Positions 27,101 through 42,100 of a stretch of 57,076 nt of DNA are shown piece by piece (the stretch's first letter is position 1; each line of letters begins with the position of its first letter). Origin of the DNA: Goniomonas avonlea (Eukaryota > Cryptophyceae > Goniomonadida > Goniomonadaceae); the NCBI GenBank assembly GCA_003573635.1, contig QUTJ01031850.1:1-57076 (forward strand), read 5' to 3'. The notes below the pieces were generated by a model. That model ran no database searches, was not told the DNA's origin, and saw only the letters and a program-made list of their open reading frames with translations. Position numbers and translations under genes: made by a program.

Positions 27101-30100
27101 GGCACCCAGATTGGAAGTGCCACGTTGGCATTCTCCTACGACAAGCCAACCGTCTCGGCGATTGCAGTCACCAATGTCCCACCGACAGGCGCCGTGTCTG
27201 TGACAGTCACAGGTGCAGCGTTCGGCGAACGTGCCTATTCAAGCCGCGGGCGCGTGGCTGGCAGTGCTGCGGAGTCCACCTCCTGGACTTCTGACTCGAC
27301 CATCAGAATCAAGGCTGCTACTGGCTCGTACATCGGCCGTAGCGTTGCGGCGTCGGTTACCGCGCTGCACGGAACCACAACAGTTGCTGTCACGTACATC
27401 GCTGCTGTTGCCTCCTCGGCTGTTAAGAGCAACTCCCCCGCTTCTGGGGCTGTCAGTGTCACTGTTCTTGGTCGCCATATTGGGGCGCGCGCCTACAGCC
27501 CGGTTGGCCGTATTCATGGAACTGGTGCCGTCAGCACTCGCTGGGTGTCAGATTCGGCTGTTGCTTGCAGGTACCCTGGCGGGCAGTCCACAGCCCGAAC
27601 GGTCACTGTGTCTGTGGGCAAGTTGCACGGCACTCTCCTCCGCGCTCTCAGCTACCAGTCGGCGCAGCCTTCTGCTGTCGTGCGTGCCAACCTTGCAACC
27701 ACTGGCTCGATTTCGATGACGCTGGTCGGTTCCAGTATCGGTGGGGCTTCGTACACTGCCCGCGTGCGCGTGGCTTCGACTGGCGCGGCGGCGACCAGAT
27801 GGCTGTCGGACTCCAGCCTGTCTGTCAAGTCTCCGGCTGGCACTCGGCGCTCTCTGCAAGTTTCGCTCTCCTTGTCGCGTATGAACACTGCCACCTTGTC
27901 CGTCACGTATGATGGAGCCGCACCCGCCAGGCCGGTTCGCAGCAACCTTCCTACCACCGGCGCCCTCAGCATCACATTGGTCGGTGCGGAGATGTCGACC
28001 ACCGACATCACTGGCATCGTCCGCATTGGTGGAACCTCGGTCGAGAGCAGGCTCTGGAATTCTGACTCTGCAATGCACGTCAAGGTGGCTCACGGTGCCA
28101 CCGACGTCACCCGCAAGCTGGCTGTCACTGTTGCCCAGGCGGAAGGCAGCGTGACGCTTGTGTTCACTTTTGACCACCCACTGCCGTCTGCAACTGGAGC
28201 CGCCAACGTGCCTGCCACAGGTGCTACCAGCGTCACGGTCCTTGGTTCGCGCCTTGGCATCGATGACGTCAGCGTCAGGTCGCGCGTCCGTTCCACCGCG
28301 AGCTCGGCGACGGTGTGGGCGTCTGAGTCCATCATGCGCTTGCGTGTCCCCGCTGGTGTCTCCGTTGCGCATGCTGCCATCGCTACCCTCGGCCGCCAAG
28401 TGGGCTCCAACACCGCTGCAATCAGCTTCAGTGCTCCCACCGCCTCCGCTGTCGTCAAGGTGAACGCGGCCACCACCGGATCAACGAGCGTCACGGTCGT
28501 CGGAGACAACCTCGCTCTATCGAGCTACTCACAGCTCGCACGGCTTGGTGCGTCTGCCACTGAAGCGAGCTCGTGGACTTCGGAAACAAGCATGGTTGGC
28601 AAGGTTGCCGCATCTTCGCTCTCCCGATTGGCCATGACAGTCACGTCTGGACTTCAGCTGGGTGTCGACCCAGTGGCGCAATTCTCTTTCGACTCCAATG
28701 CGCCGAGCTCCATCTCGATCACCAATGGTCCGCTGACCGGCCACGTCAGCCTCACCATTGTGGGTTCGTCATTGGCAATCGTCGACGCTACTGTCCGGAC
28801 GCGTTTGGGTGGCACTCGCTCGTCAGCCACACACTGGGTGTCAGACTCAGCGGTCAAGTGCAAGCTCTTCCCGGGCTTGTCCATCGCGAAGCGAGTGAGT
28901 GTGTCCGTGACCCTCCGCCTCCAGACCCTCACGCTGGCTTTCACTTTCATTGGTCCTTTCTTGAGCGGCCAGGTCCGTGTCAACGGGCCCGCCACTGGCT
29001 CCAACTCCTTGACCATTTTGGGTGCTCTGTTCGGCATTGCTGACGGCACCCAGAGCGCGCGTGTCGGGAGCTCGAATGTCGAAGTCGCAACCTGGGTGTC
29101 TGAAACCACCGTGATGTGCAAGTTGCCTGTCGGTGTCAACACCCAGAAGGGCTGGGCAGTCACTGTCGGCCTCCAGAGTGCCTCTCTTTCCCTGTTCCAC
29201 ACTTTCGATGGCCCGCTGCTCAGTGGTGCTGTCCAGACCAACATTCCCACCACTGGCGCGATGTCCGTGACCGTGTTCGGACGGCTTGTGGGTGAGTCGC
29301 CGTACTCGGCGTACCTCCGCCTTGGCGGGTCAGGATGCCAGGCCACTGTCTGGACCGCAGACTCCTCGCTCCGCTGCAAGTCTGTGGGCGGCTACTACGC
29401 TCAGATCGGTGTCTCGGTCACTTCCGGCACCCAGATTGGCTCGGTCACGTCTGTATTTACCACCGATGCCGCCACCGCGTCGTCCGTCGTGCGCATTAAC
29501 ATGGCTACCACTGCCGCAGTTAGTATCACCGTTCTCGGTACGAACGCGGGTCTCCTCCGCTATTCTGCTGGCTCGCGTCTTGGAGCGACCGCTGGAGAAG
29601 CCACCTTGTGGACGTCAGAGTCGAGCGTTGCATCCAAGGCGTCCCCTGGCGTTTCAATCAGCAAGTGGGCAGTTGTGACTGCCGGTGCACGCAGTGGCTC
29701 CTTGGTGGCCGCTTGGACCTTCGACGACACAGTGCTGTCTTCGGTCCAGTCGACGAATGCGCCCACAACCGCCGCAGTCAGTGTGACACTCCTGGGCCGC
29801 AACGTGGGCCAGGTGCGCTACACTGCCAAGGCCCGCGCTGCTGGCACGCACGCCACCGCCACATCCTGGGTCTCTGAGTCCGCCCTTGTCTGCAAGCTTG
29901 CCTCTGGTGTATCTCCCAGGCGTGGCGTTTCCGCCACAGTTGGACGTCGCTTCGGCAGCATCGACAGGGTTTGGTCGCACGACTCGTCAATCTTGAGCTC
30001 CGTCACTCGAGTCAACGCGCCTGCAACTGGTTCGATGAGCCTCACTGTTGTCGGTGCTGTTGCCGGTGTCGCTCAATCGTCCGCTGCGGTCCGCCTGGGT

Positions 30101-33100
30101 GGTTCTGGCTCTGAGGATGCCTTCTGGGCGTCAGAGAGCTCAGTCGTCTGCAAGGTACCGAGCGGATCTACTGTCTCCCATGGTGCCGCCATCACTGTCC
30201 AGACTCTGCGAGGATCAGTGTCACTTGTTGTCACCTATGACGCTGCGCACGTCAGCGGTGTCGTGCACACCAATTCCCCTGCCACCGGGTCCGTGTCGAT
30301 GACGCTGACTGCTTCGGGTCTCGGACATTCACCCTACTCTGCACTTGCCCGCGTTGGTGGGTCTGCTTATGAGGGTCTGATCTGGGTCTCCGACTCTACC
30401 CTCGTTTGCAAGTCCATGATGGGCTCGACGGTCGATCACGGTCACTCCATCACTGTCGGAACGCAGCTTGGCTCAGTGTCCTCAACGTTCACCTTCGATG
30501 GGCCGGAGATCCGCGTCGTGTCGCTTGTCAATCATCCGTCAACCGGCGCGGTCAGCACGACCGTGGTCGGCCAGAGCTTCGCTGTGTATTCTTTCTCGTC
30601 GCGCGTTGCGTTTGGCAAGACTGGATGTGCCGCCTCGCGATGGGTGTCAGACAGCACGCTGACATGCCGCAGCCCCAGTGGAATCGCTGTTGGGTTGTCA
30701 GTCCGCGCCACCGTGGGTTGGCAGAAGGCTACTTTGAGCATGGTCTTCAGCATGGCATCGACCGTGCCCAGCTCGGTTGTGCGTGGTAACTCGGCTGACA
30801 CGGGTGCCGTCTCTGTCACTTTGCTCGGGTCGATGATGGGTGTCGTTCAGTCAACTCTCAAGGGACGCTTGGCTGGCACCTCTACGGCCGCCACTGAGTG
30901 GGTTTCGGATACCGCGGTGCGTGGACGAACACCCCCGGCTCTTGATATCAAGCGGCGTCTGGTTGTCACCATTTCAGGTCAGGTGGGCACATTGCAGGCC
31001 GTTGTCAGCATCGACAGTCCTGCCGTGAGCAGCTTGGTCCGCTCCAACGCTCCCGCAACTGGCTCGTTCATGATGACACTTGTGGGCAGCGGTATGGGTA
31101 AGGTCACCCCGACCCCGGCCGGCCGTGTCGCTGGCACAGCTTGCGAGCGTGCGCACTGGGTGTCCTCATCCGCGCTCAACTGCAGGGTGCCTGCTGGTTC
31201 GCACGTGAAGCGTTGCGTCCACGTCACCGCGCTTCGCCAGTACGTCAGCACTTTGACTATCGCGTTCACCTTCGATGGGCCCCTGCTCAGCAGCACCCTG
31301 AGGTTGAATGGTCCTACCACTGCTGCCGTGGTGGTGACGTTCACCGGCCGCGGCCTGGGTCACGATGACTACTCTGCCGCTGTTCGCGCTGGTGGCTCAT
31401 CGTGTGAGCATTCAGTATGGGCAAGCGAATCTTCAGCTCGCTGCAAGGTCGCCGGTGGAGTTACAATCCTCCATCGCGCTGCTGTCACTGCGGGCTACGA
31501 GGTGGGCTCAGTGTCCTCGCAATTCACATACGATGGCGTCCTGCCCAGCTCAGTCATGCGCACCAACGTGTCACCGACTGGCTCGGTCAGTGTCACTGTG
31601 ACAGGTTACCGCTTTGGAATGGCGCACTACTCCTCCGCGTTCCGAGTCACTGGCTCAAGCTGCGCGGCTTCAGCTTGGACGTCTGACACGTCGCTTTCTT
31701 GCAAGTCGTCGATGGGTGTGTCGAGTGACCTTGGGGTCGCTGTCACGGTTGGCTTGTCCCGGGCCTCCGACACACAGACAGTAAGTTACGACGGACCCAC
31801 ACTCAGCGCTTCGGTGCACGTGAACGGCCCGCTCACCGCTGCGACGAGCGTCACCATTCTCGGCTCCCTCGCCGGTAACGCAGACCGCACTGGTGCTCTC
31901 CGTGTTGGTCGCTCGGCCTGCGTCGCAACCCTCTGGACCTCCGAGACGTCGCTCCGTTGCAAGACACGTGCTGGCCGGGCCGTGCGCCATGCCGTGGCGA
32001 TCACCGTCTCTCGCCAGGTCGGCACCGTCGTCGCGCTTCACACCTTCGATGGAGCTTTGGTTTCGTCGGTTACCCGCGTCAACGGTCCAGCAACCGGCGG
32101 CTCGTCCCTGACAGTTGTTGGTGCCGCGTTTGGCAGTGTCTCTGATTTCACAGCCAGTGCTCGTCTCGGTGGCTCTACATGCGAGGCGCGCGGCTGGGCG
32201 TCTGAGTCCTCCTTGCGCTGCAAGATCCCTGGCGGTGTCCGTTCGAAGCGCGGCGTCGCTGCCACTGTGGGCACCCTGGCCGGCTCCATTTCCACTGGTT
32301 TCACTTACGATGCAGCCGCCCCCAGTGCCGCTGTTCGAGTGAACTTCCCAGCAACTGGCAGTGCGAGCGTCACCGTTGCTGGCCGCAGCTTCGGCAGTTC
32401 CGATTTCAGCTCATCGGCAAGGACTGGAGGGAGCACATGCGAAGTGGCCACCTGGAGGTCCGAGTCGTCCGTCCGCTGCAAGCCAGCAGCCGGTGTCGGC
32501 CGATCTCTTCGCTCTGTCGTGACCGTCGGTATTCAGGTTGGCAGCGCCTCGCTGGCGTTCACTCTGGGCACAGCCTCACCGAGCAGCCTGGTGACAGAAA
32601 ACGGACCCCTCACTGGCTCTGTCAGTGTCACAGTTGTTGGCGCCTCGCTGGGCCGGGTCGCCTACAGCCAGCGGTCACGATTTGGAGGCTCTGCCGAAGA
32701 AGTGTCGCGATGGACTTCGGACAGCAGCATCCAGTCGAAGTGGTCTGGCGCTGGCACTGGGCGATCTGTGGTCATCACCGCAGCGCTCCTGTCGCGCACG
32801 ATGACTGTTGCCTTCACGACCTCTGGACCAGTCGTAACTAGCCAGCGCAAGATCAATCTTCCGACAACTGGAGCAGTGAGTGTCACCGTCCTCGGTAGCA
32901 ACTTGGGCTTGCTCCCAGGCACTGCGTCGGCCAGGATGGGTGGCTCCATGTCGATGGCATCTCGCTGGACGTCAGACTCTGCAATTCAAGGCAGGGCCCC
33001 CGCTGGCCTTACCACGGCTCGACGAGTCTCCGCCTCTGTCACGCAGCAAGTCGGCAGCATCTCTATGATCTTCTCCTTCGACTCTGTCCTGACATCCTCT

Positions 33101-36100
33101 CTCCTGCGAACCAACTCAGCCGCCACTGGCACAAGGAGCATCACCGTCGTGGGCCGCAGCCTGAGCGCCACCGCGCCGACGACGCAAGCTCGTTTGGGCG
33201 GCACTGCTTGTGAGTCATCCGTCTGGACTTCCGAATCCACGATGCGCTGCCGCACAGCCGCGGGCGTCAACGTCGCCTGTGCCATCGTCGTGACGACGTT
33301 CCAGCAAGGCAGCGTCTCCAACGTGTTGAGCTACGACTCGCCGCACTCGAGCAGTGTTGCCGTGACCAACACGCCGTCAACTGGTGCCACCAGCATCACT
33401 GTGTTCGGCAGGAGCTGGGCCACTGCCAGGTACACGGCTCGCTCTCGGCTTGGAGGAAGCGCCTGCGAAAGCAGCCTGTGGACTTCAGACTCCGCTGTGC
33501 GCTGCAAGACATCCTCGGGCGTGTCCACCTCCAAGATTGTGACTGCATCTGCTGGCCTTCAGTATGGCAGTGCATCTTCCATCTTCACTCATGATGGCCC
33601 TGTTGCCAGCAGTGCTCTCGCAGTCAACTCCCCCAATACTGGAGCGACATCCGTGACCATCGTTGGCACCACCCTTGGTGAGGCGCGCTCTTCCGGTCGC
33701 TCTAGACTCGGAGGCAGCGCCAACATGGCCTCCTTGTGGACTTCAGACTCCAGTGTGCGTTGCAAGTTCGTGGCTGGTTCTGGTGTTGCTCCCCGCATTG
33801 CTACCACCGTTGGGCTGCAGGCTGGCACGCGCTTGTCTGCTTTTACCGCGGACTCGTCTGCGACGAGCAGCCTGGTCGTCACCAATGCTTTCAGCACCGG
33901 CTCGTCCAGTGTCACAGTGTTGGGCTCCAACCTGGGAGTGAGGTTCTCACCTGCCAGCCGCCTTGGTGGCTCGGCAATGACTGCGACTCGGTGGGCCTCA
34001 GACTCTGCCCTTCTCTGCAAGGCGCCGCATATCGCTGCTGCACGCCGTTCTATCACTGCCACATCCGCGGTAGTGACTGGCTCGCTGACCCAAGCACTCA
34101 CCACGGTGCGCCCTCTCATCTCCAGCTTGACCATGGTCAATGCTCCCACCACAGACACCTTCAGTGTCACCGTTGTCGGTCGTGGGCTCGGTGCTTCCAG
34201 TATGTCGCCTGCCGTCCGACTTGGCGGCACTGGCTGCGAGGCAACTCGCTGGACATCCGACTCCGCAGTGCGCTGCCGTGCGTCCTCTGGTTATTCTGTC
34301 GACCACGAGACCGCGATCACCGTGGGCTTGCAGACCGGATCCTTGTTGAGCATGTTCACCTTCATTGGTCCCAAGCTCAGCTCTACCGTGCGCGGCAATG
34401 GTCCTGCAACTGGCACAGTGTCTGTGACACTCGTCGGTCGCTTCATGGGCACCTTCGATACCACTGACGCGCTCCGCATTGCTGGAACCGCGATGCTGGC
34501 CATGGACTGGACGAGTGACTCCGCAATCTCGTGCAAGATGGCCGCTGGTGTTGGCACGCTCCATGCCACCGCAATGACTGTTGGAACCGAAGTCGGCTCG
34601 TTCCAGGCGCAATGGACTTATGGTGGGCCCTCTGTCTCCGGCATGGTGCGGGTCAATACTGCGTCCACCGGGGCCTCCAGCGTTACGGTCCTTGGCCGCT
34701 TCATTTCGTCCTCAGACTACACCGCGCGTAGCCGTATTGGTGGATCTGGTGCACTGGCCTCAGTTTGGGTGAGCGAGAGCTCATTGACTCTCCGCTCGTC
34801 TGCCGGTGTCTCGGTCACACTCATGGGTGTCCTGTCCGTGGGTGTGCAAGTGGGTAGTGCCCTGGCGCAATTCACATTCGATGGACCATTGCTGTCCTCT
34901 GCGGTGCACGCTAACGGCCCAGCAACCGGTGCGGTGTCCGTCACTGTGCTTGGCTCCAACATCGGTCACCTCGGCTCCAGCCGTGTTAAACTGCGTGGCA
35001 CTACGTCTGAGGCCACCCAGTGGCTCTCTGACTCGACTCTCGCGCTCAGGTCTTCCCAGACCGTGTCTCGCTCCCTCCTGATTTTCGCCACCGTGCGCAG
35101 GCAGGTCGGCACAGCTCTCGCCTTGTATTCGACCGACCGCCCAGTTCCGAGCAGCCTTGTTCGTGCCAACGGGCCAACCTCGTCATCGGTGTCCCTGACT
35201 ATTCTTGGCAGCAGCGTCGGCGCGGAGGCGCGTTCCACTCGTGTGAGAATCGGTGGCACACACTCCCTGGCGACCCGGTGGACATCCGAGTCCGCGATGA
35301 CTGCCAAGTTCGCCCTGGGCGTCTCACACTCTCGACGCGTGACTGTTACATCTGCGCTTCTGTTCGACACTGTCCTCACAGCCATGACATACGATGCCCC
35401 TGCGCCGAGTGCCCAGGCACGTGCCAACGCCAGCCCAACTGGAGCTGTCAGCGTCACGGTCACTGGAGTTTCGCTTGGCGTGAGCAGCTCCTCGCTCCGC
35501 GTCACAGGATCTACGTGTGAGACTTCTCGCTGGACCTCCGACAGCTCGTTGCGCTGCAAGGCCCCGGGTGGTGCATACGCGTTGAGGGCCATCGTCGCCT
35601 CCTCGGCTCTCCTGCCGGGCACTATCACAGCAGCTTTGACCTACACGAGCCCCGTCGTATCTGCGGCCGCTCGCACGAACAGCCCGCCGACGGCTGCCAG
35701 CAGCGTCACGGTGCTCGGGTCTAGCTTGGGTCCGTACTCACCGGCTGCTCGCATCGGTGGGTCGCAGTGCCAGGTCTCGGCTTGGGTCGCAGACTCCTCG
35801 ATCACGTGCAAGGTCGCATCAGGCGTGTCTGTGTCTCGCACCGTGGCCATGACTGCTGGCCTTCTCCAAGCCGGCAGTGCGACTCTGACATTCACCTTCG
35901 ATGGTCCTCTGCCGTCAGGCGCCGTGAGGACCAACGGCGCTGCCACTGCAGCCATGAGTGTGACTATCGTTGGTTCCACACTTGGGTCCAGCAGAGTCAC
36001 ACAAGCATCGTCGCTTGGCCTCACGTCGTCCATGTCCACGGCGTGGGTTTCTGAGAGCTCCTTGATCTGCAAGGTTGCCTCTGGTGTTACGCGGTCCCGA

Positions 36101-39100
36101 CGCTTCAGCGCCTCGAGTGCTCTTCTCCGTGGCACTGTGCTTGCGTCCTACACGTATGATGGCCCCGTTCCGTCGTCAGTCGTATCTTCCAATGGCCCGA
36201 CGACTGGCTCCTTGAGCCTCACAGTCGTTGGGGCCTCTCATGGAGCCGCTCGATACACTGGGCGTGCTCGCCTGACCGGAACCGCCATGCTCGCGAGCTC
36301 CTGGGTCTCAGACACCGCGCTTGTCACCAAGTCTGTAAGTGGAGTGCGTGCTTTCCGCACAATCATCAACACGATTGCACTGGCTGCGGGCACTGCCGTG
36401 TCTGTCTTCTCAGGGGACGGGCCTGAACTCACCAAGGTGCGTCCCGCGAACACTCCCACAACGGGCGCCGTGTCTGTTACCCTCTTTGGCCTGGACTTCG
36501 GCATCCATGACAGCACCGCGACCACTCGTTTGGCTGGCAGTGTCGCGCCTGCCACCGTCTGGGTCTCAGCGACAGCGGTGTCTCTCAAGACACCTGTTGG
36601 TGCCTACGTCCTGCGCCAAGTGTCAATCTCTGTGGGCCAACTGGCCGGCAGCGCCACACTGGCGATGACATTCGTTGGTCCATCTCTCAGCTCCATTGTT
36701 CGCGCCAACGCGGCAGGCACAGGGTCGATCAGCGTGACTGTTTTGGGCTCCTCGCTCAGCACTCGCTCCACCTCTTCTGTGGTACGCTTCGGTGGCTCGC
36801 GCATGGTGGCATCAACGTGGGTCTCTGAGACCTCCCTTGTCTGCAAGGCCTTCACTGGAGTCACGCTCCGAGTCTCGGCCCTGACTGTCGGGCTCCAGTC
36901 AGGCACACAATCCCTCACCTTCTCGCATGACGTGCCTGCCTCTTCTGGCCTTGCCCGCTCCAACGGAGCTGAGACAGGTTCCACAAGCGTCACGGTGTTG
37001 GGCTCCTCCCTTGGACCCATTAGCTCGAGGATGCGAGTTGCCGCCACCTCCTGCCAGACAACGGCGTGGACTTCTGACTCCTCGGTCCGCGGAAAGTCCT
37101 CCATGGGTATCAAGACGCGCGGCTCGGTACTGGCCAGCGTCGGTGCTCACCGTGGAGGCACTCTGACCTTGGCTGTGACTTTCGACGGACCTGTTGTCAG
37201 CGGCGTGCTGGTCGTGAATACCCCCACAACTGGCTCCGTGTCGCTCACGGTGGTTGGTCGACTCGTGGGTCTCTCCGACTTCTCAGCCCGCGGCCGCCTT
37301 GGTGCGTCTGGCGCTCAGGCCATGGCGTGGACGTCTTCTTCTGCCTTGACTCTCAAGTCGTCGTCAGGAAGCCGCGATTCTCGCGGTGCTTTGGTGAGCT
37401 TGGTTGCTCAGGTCGGTTCCGTGTTGGCGTTCTTTACCCACGACGCCCCGGCCCCCAGCTCGCAGGTGCGTTCCAACGTCCTGACAACGGGCGCGTCGAG
37501 TGTGACCGTCGTCGGTGTTGATTTCGGTACCTCGCCGTACTCGCTGGGCATGCGTTTGGGCGCCACTGAGTGTGAGGATGCGGAATGGACCTCTGACTCG
37601 GCCATGCGCGTTAAGCAGCCTGAGAGCGTCTACTCTGGACGCCGTGTCGTCCTGACCATGCAGCGCGCCATTGGCACCATGACTCGGGCCTTGACAACCA
37701 ATACTGCGATTCCGTCCACGATGGTTGTCACCAACGCCCCGACCACTGGCGCGGCGAGCGTCACTGTTGTCGGCAGCTCGTTTGCCCATGCTTCTTTCAG
37801 CGCCATCGCTTCTGTGGGCGGCACAGTCGCGCAGGCAACTCTGTGGATGTCCGACTCCTCTCTGTACTGCCTCGTCTCTGCCGGTGTGTCCACATCCAAG
37901 CGCGTCGCTGTCACGGTTGAGCGCCTGGGCACGGCTACCGCCGTGTTCACTTACACAGGTGCAACAACAAGTAGCGTGGTCGTTTCAAACGTCGCCCCCA
38001 CTGGCTCAGCTTCTGTCACTGTGCTTGGTTTGTTCGTTGGTCGTGCCAGGTACACCAGCCGCGGCGCTGTTGGTGGCAGTGGCTCTCTGGCGTTTGGCTG
38101 GACCTCTGATTCCAGCATCTCGTGCAAGACCTCATCTGGCACCGGTGTGTCGCACTCCGTCGTCATGACGACGGACCACCAGGTCGGATCGGTCCTGCAG
38201 TCCTTCACCTGGGTCGCTCCGAGCAGCAGCAGCAGCACGCGTGTCAACACTCCCAGCACCGGATCGGTCAGCGTGACCGTCTTGGGATCATCAGTGGGAG
38301 CCGCTGATTACACCGCGCGCACGCGTCTGTTCTCAACCACGTCACAGTCTACCTCCTGGACGTCCGAGTCTTCCGTCCGCTGCAAGGTTGCGTCGGGCGT
38401 GGCCGCATCCAATAGCCTGACCGCGTCTGTGGGCTTGCAGGACGGCACCATCACCGTCGCTTCGTCGTATGACGCTCCGGCCGTGACAAGCCTCAGCAAG
38501 AACGCCCCGGCCACGGCGTCAGTGAGTGTCACAGTTCTCGGTGCCAGCCTCGGCCAGGCCCAATATTCCGTTGCCAGCCGCCTTGGCGCCAGCGCAGTCC
38601 GGGCGTGGACCTGGGCCTCCGACTCAAGCATCAGCGTCAAGGTTCCATCGGCGACCCGTGTGCTGCTCTCCCTGGTCGCCTCGGTGTTGCGCCAGCCTGG
38701 TGGCACGCTGACACGCACCCTCACGTTCAACGCCGCCGCCCCCAGCTCGGGCATGATCTCCAACCGGCCCACCACTGGCAGCTCAACGCTCACCGTTGTG
38801 GGGTCCGGCCTCGGCTCAAGCGACGTCACCTCTCAGGCCCGCGTCGCTAGGACCACCGCCATGGCCATGGCGTGGGTGTCTGACACTGCCATGCACCTCA
38901 AGATCGCAGCTGGAGTGCAAGCCTTCCGTCTGGTTGTTGCCACTGCGGGCACTACGCTGGGCACCGCGACGCGCTCCTTCTCCTATGACAGCGCCGTGAC
39001 GTCCTCTGTTGCCCAAGTGAACGTTGCTTCCACCGGTGTCGTGTCCGTTTCTATCATTGGGCGATCTCTCGGTGCCTCCGCACCCAGCACTCGCGCTTCC

Positions 39101-42100
39101 GTGTCTGGGTCAGCCTGCGAGTCGTCCGTGTGGACCTCTGACACTGCCGCTACCTGCAAGGTGCCGCATGGCGTCGCCAACGCGCGCGTCGCTGTCGCCA
39201 CCACGGCCCAGCAGCTGGGCAGCGTGACCATGTCCATTTCGTACGTCGCCCCTGCGCCCACCTCTCAACGCGCCACCAACGTGCCAACCACGGGTACCGT
39301 GAGCGTCACTGTCGTCGGCCGCAGCATGGGCCTTGTGTCAGCATCCTCCAGGCTCAGCCTGTTCGGCTCCGCAGCCTCGTCGACACAGTGGACATCGGAC
39401 AGCAGCCTCGTCTGCCGATCAACCGTTGCCAGCTCCTACGCCCGCGGCTGCAGTGTCACCACTGCCCAGCAGATTGGCTCGATGTCCGTTGCGTTGACCA
39501 TGGACTCGGTGATGCCGTCGAGCGTCGTCCTCTCCAATGCCGTCACGACCGGAGCTGTCAGCGTCACGGTTGTGGGTGTCCTGTCCGCCACCCGGTTCAG
39601 CACCAACCTCCGTGTCGGTGGCACCGGGTCGTTGGCCACATCCTGGGTCTCCTCTACGTCCCTGATGGCCAAGAGCTCCAGCGGAGTCCACCAGCGCAAG
39701 GTGCTTGTTGTCACAGCAACCGCCCGCCCTGGCACTCGCACTCTGTCGATGACCTTCGACGGCCCGTTGCTTAGCTCTTTGGTGCGCTCCAATGCTCCGG
39801 CGACTGCTTCCTCCAGCATGACCATCATTGGCGGCGAAATCGGGCTCTCACACGTGACAGCCAAGGTGCGGCTGGGCATGTCCTCCTGCGAGGTCACCGC
39901 CTGGCAGTCGGAGTCCAGCTTGCGCTGCAAGGTGTCCTCCGGCGCGAAGCGTGCTCTTCCCACCGCCGTTACGGTTGCGATGGCTCTCGGAACTGTCAGC
40001 CAGCAGTTCTCGTTCGATTCTGCTTCGTTGAGCGCCGTTGTCAGCGTCAACACCGCGACCACAGCCGCCGTGAGTGTCACTGTGTTGGGCAAGGACCTCG
40101 GAACGTCGAGCTACTCGACTCGCCATCGCCTTGCTGGCACGGCTGCCGCCTCGCTTCTTTGGATCTCTGATTCGTCCTTCCGCGGCAGGGTCTCTGCTGG
40201 CCAGAGCACTCACCGCCCGCTTGTTGTGACCCTTGCCCAGCACCTCGCCAGCGGCTCTCTCACCAACGCCGCCAGCTTCAACGCTCCCGCTGCACGCACA
40301 GCATTCGCCAACACGCCAGCCACTGGCTCTGTCAGTGTGACTGTCCTTGGTGCGAACTTCGCGACCTCGTCCTACTCGGGCGGCAAGGCGCGTCTCGGAG
40401 CCACTGCTGCCAGTGCCACAACATGGTCTTCTGACACTACTCTCCTCTGCAAGCCTCAAGCTGGTGTTATCGCGCAACATCGCGTTGTCGCCTCGCTGTC
40501 AATCGCCAACCTGGGCAGCTTGACCCTGTCCTTGACATACGATGGACCAAGGCTGTCCTCTCTGGTCAGGAGCAACATGGCCACCACTTCCGCCCTGAGT
40601 ATGACGATTGTTGGCACCAGCTCAAGCGTCGCAGATTTCTCTGGTCGCCTCCGCCTTGGCCGTTCCGCCGCTGCTAGTACCGAGTGGACCTCGGAGAGCA
40701 GCATGCGCTGCAAGGCTGTCGACGGTGCGGCTACGGTCCGCTCTGTTGTTCTCTCTGTGGGTCGGGCCAGCGGCACGCTGGCTGCTGTGTTTACGTTCGA
40801 CCGTGTCCACGTGTCCACCGCGGTCCGTGTCAACGGTCCCGTGACTTCAGGCGTTTCCCTCACAATTGCTGGTCTCGGATTTGGTCGCTCTGCAACCTCT
40901 CCGAGCGTCCGGCTCTCCGGCACGGTCTGTGAGTCGAGCCAGTGGCTCTCGGACACCATTGCCCGGTGCAAGATGCCCGCTGGTGTCACCGTTCGCCATG
41001 GACTTGTCGCCACTGTCGGGCTGCTGGCAGGTGGTTCGATCTCGCTCGTCCTCTCTTTCGACCGGCCACATGCTAAGTCCCTTGCGGTCAACACGCCCAC
41101 CACTGCCGGCACGAGCCTGACAATCGTTGGTTCCGGGCTGGGTCACTCGAGCTACACCCAGACAGGCCGCACTGGTGGCTCAGCGGCCGATGCTGCTACC
41201 TGGTTGTCTGAAAGTTCGGTCCGCTGCAAGGCACCAGCTGGCCACGGAACCATGATCGGTGCCTCGATCACGTCTGGTGTTCAGATTGGATCGGTGTCCC
41301 GAGCTATCACCTACAACCCCATTGACGTCAGCAGCATCGTCGCTGTGAATGGACCAGTGACTGGCTCGTGGAGCCTGACTGTCACCGGTGGTCGCATGGG
41401 ATCATCGGACTACTCGCCGATGGCGCGTGCCCATGGCTCTGCCTGCGAGAACGTCCGGTGGACTTCAGACACCAGCTTGCGCTGCAGGGTCCCTGGCGGC
41501 GTGACCATTGTGCATTCTGTCTCAGCCTCCGTCTCAGTCCGTGTCGCTACCCTGACAAGCGTGTTCACTTACTCTGGTGGGCTGTTCCAACTGGGCGGCG
41601 CCGTCACCAACGGTCCTGCGACTGCCTCTGTCAGCATGACTCTCCTTGGCTTCGGTCTGGGTCTTAGCGACTACACACACAAGCATTTTGTCGGGGGCAC
41701 CGCAGCTCTCGCCACACGCTGGGTGTCAGAGACAGCCGTCAAGGGCAAATTGGCTGCTGGTGTGTTCGCAGCCTATGGAGTCTCCATTACTGTCGGTCTC
41801 CAAGCTGGCAGCGGCTCCAACGTCTTCTCTTTCAACGCCCCGCGCATGTCCAGCGTCGTTTACGCCAATGCCCCGACTTCAGGCGCCGTCAGCGTCACCA
41901 TTGTCGCGAGCACCTTGGGTTACGTCGATTACTCCGTCTCTGCCCGTGTTGGAGGCTCTCGTTGTGCTGCTGGTCGCTGGGCGTCGGACTCGAGTGTGCG
42001 ATGCAAGACTCCTGCTGGTCTCCGCACCCGCCACGCTGCCTCTGCCACGGTCGGTATCCAGTTTGGCACCGTGTCTCGCGTTGTCTCGTACAACATGGCG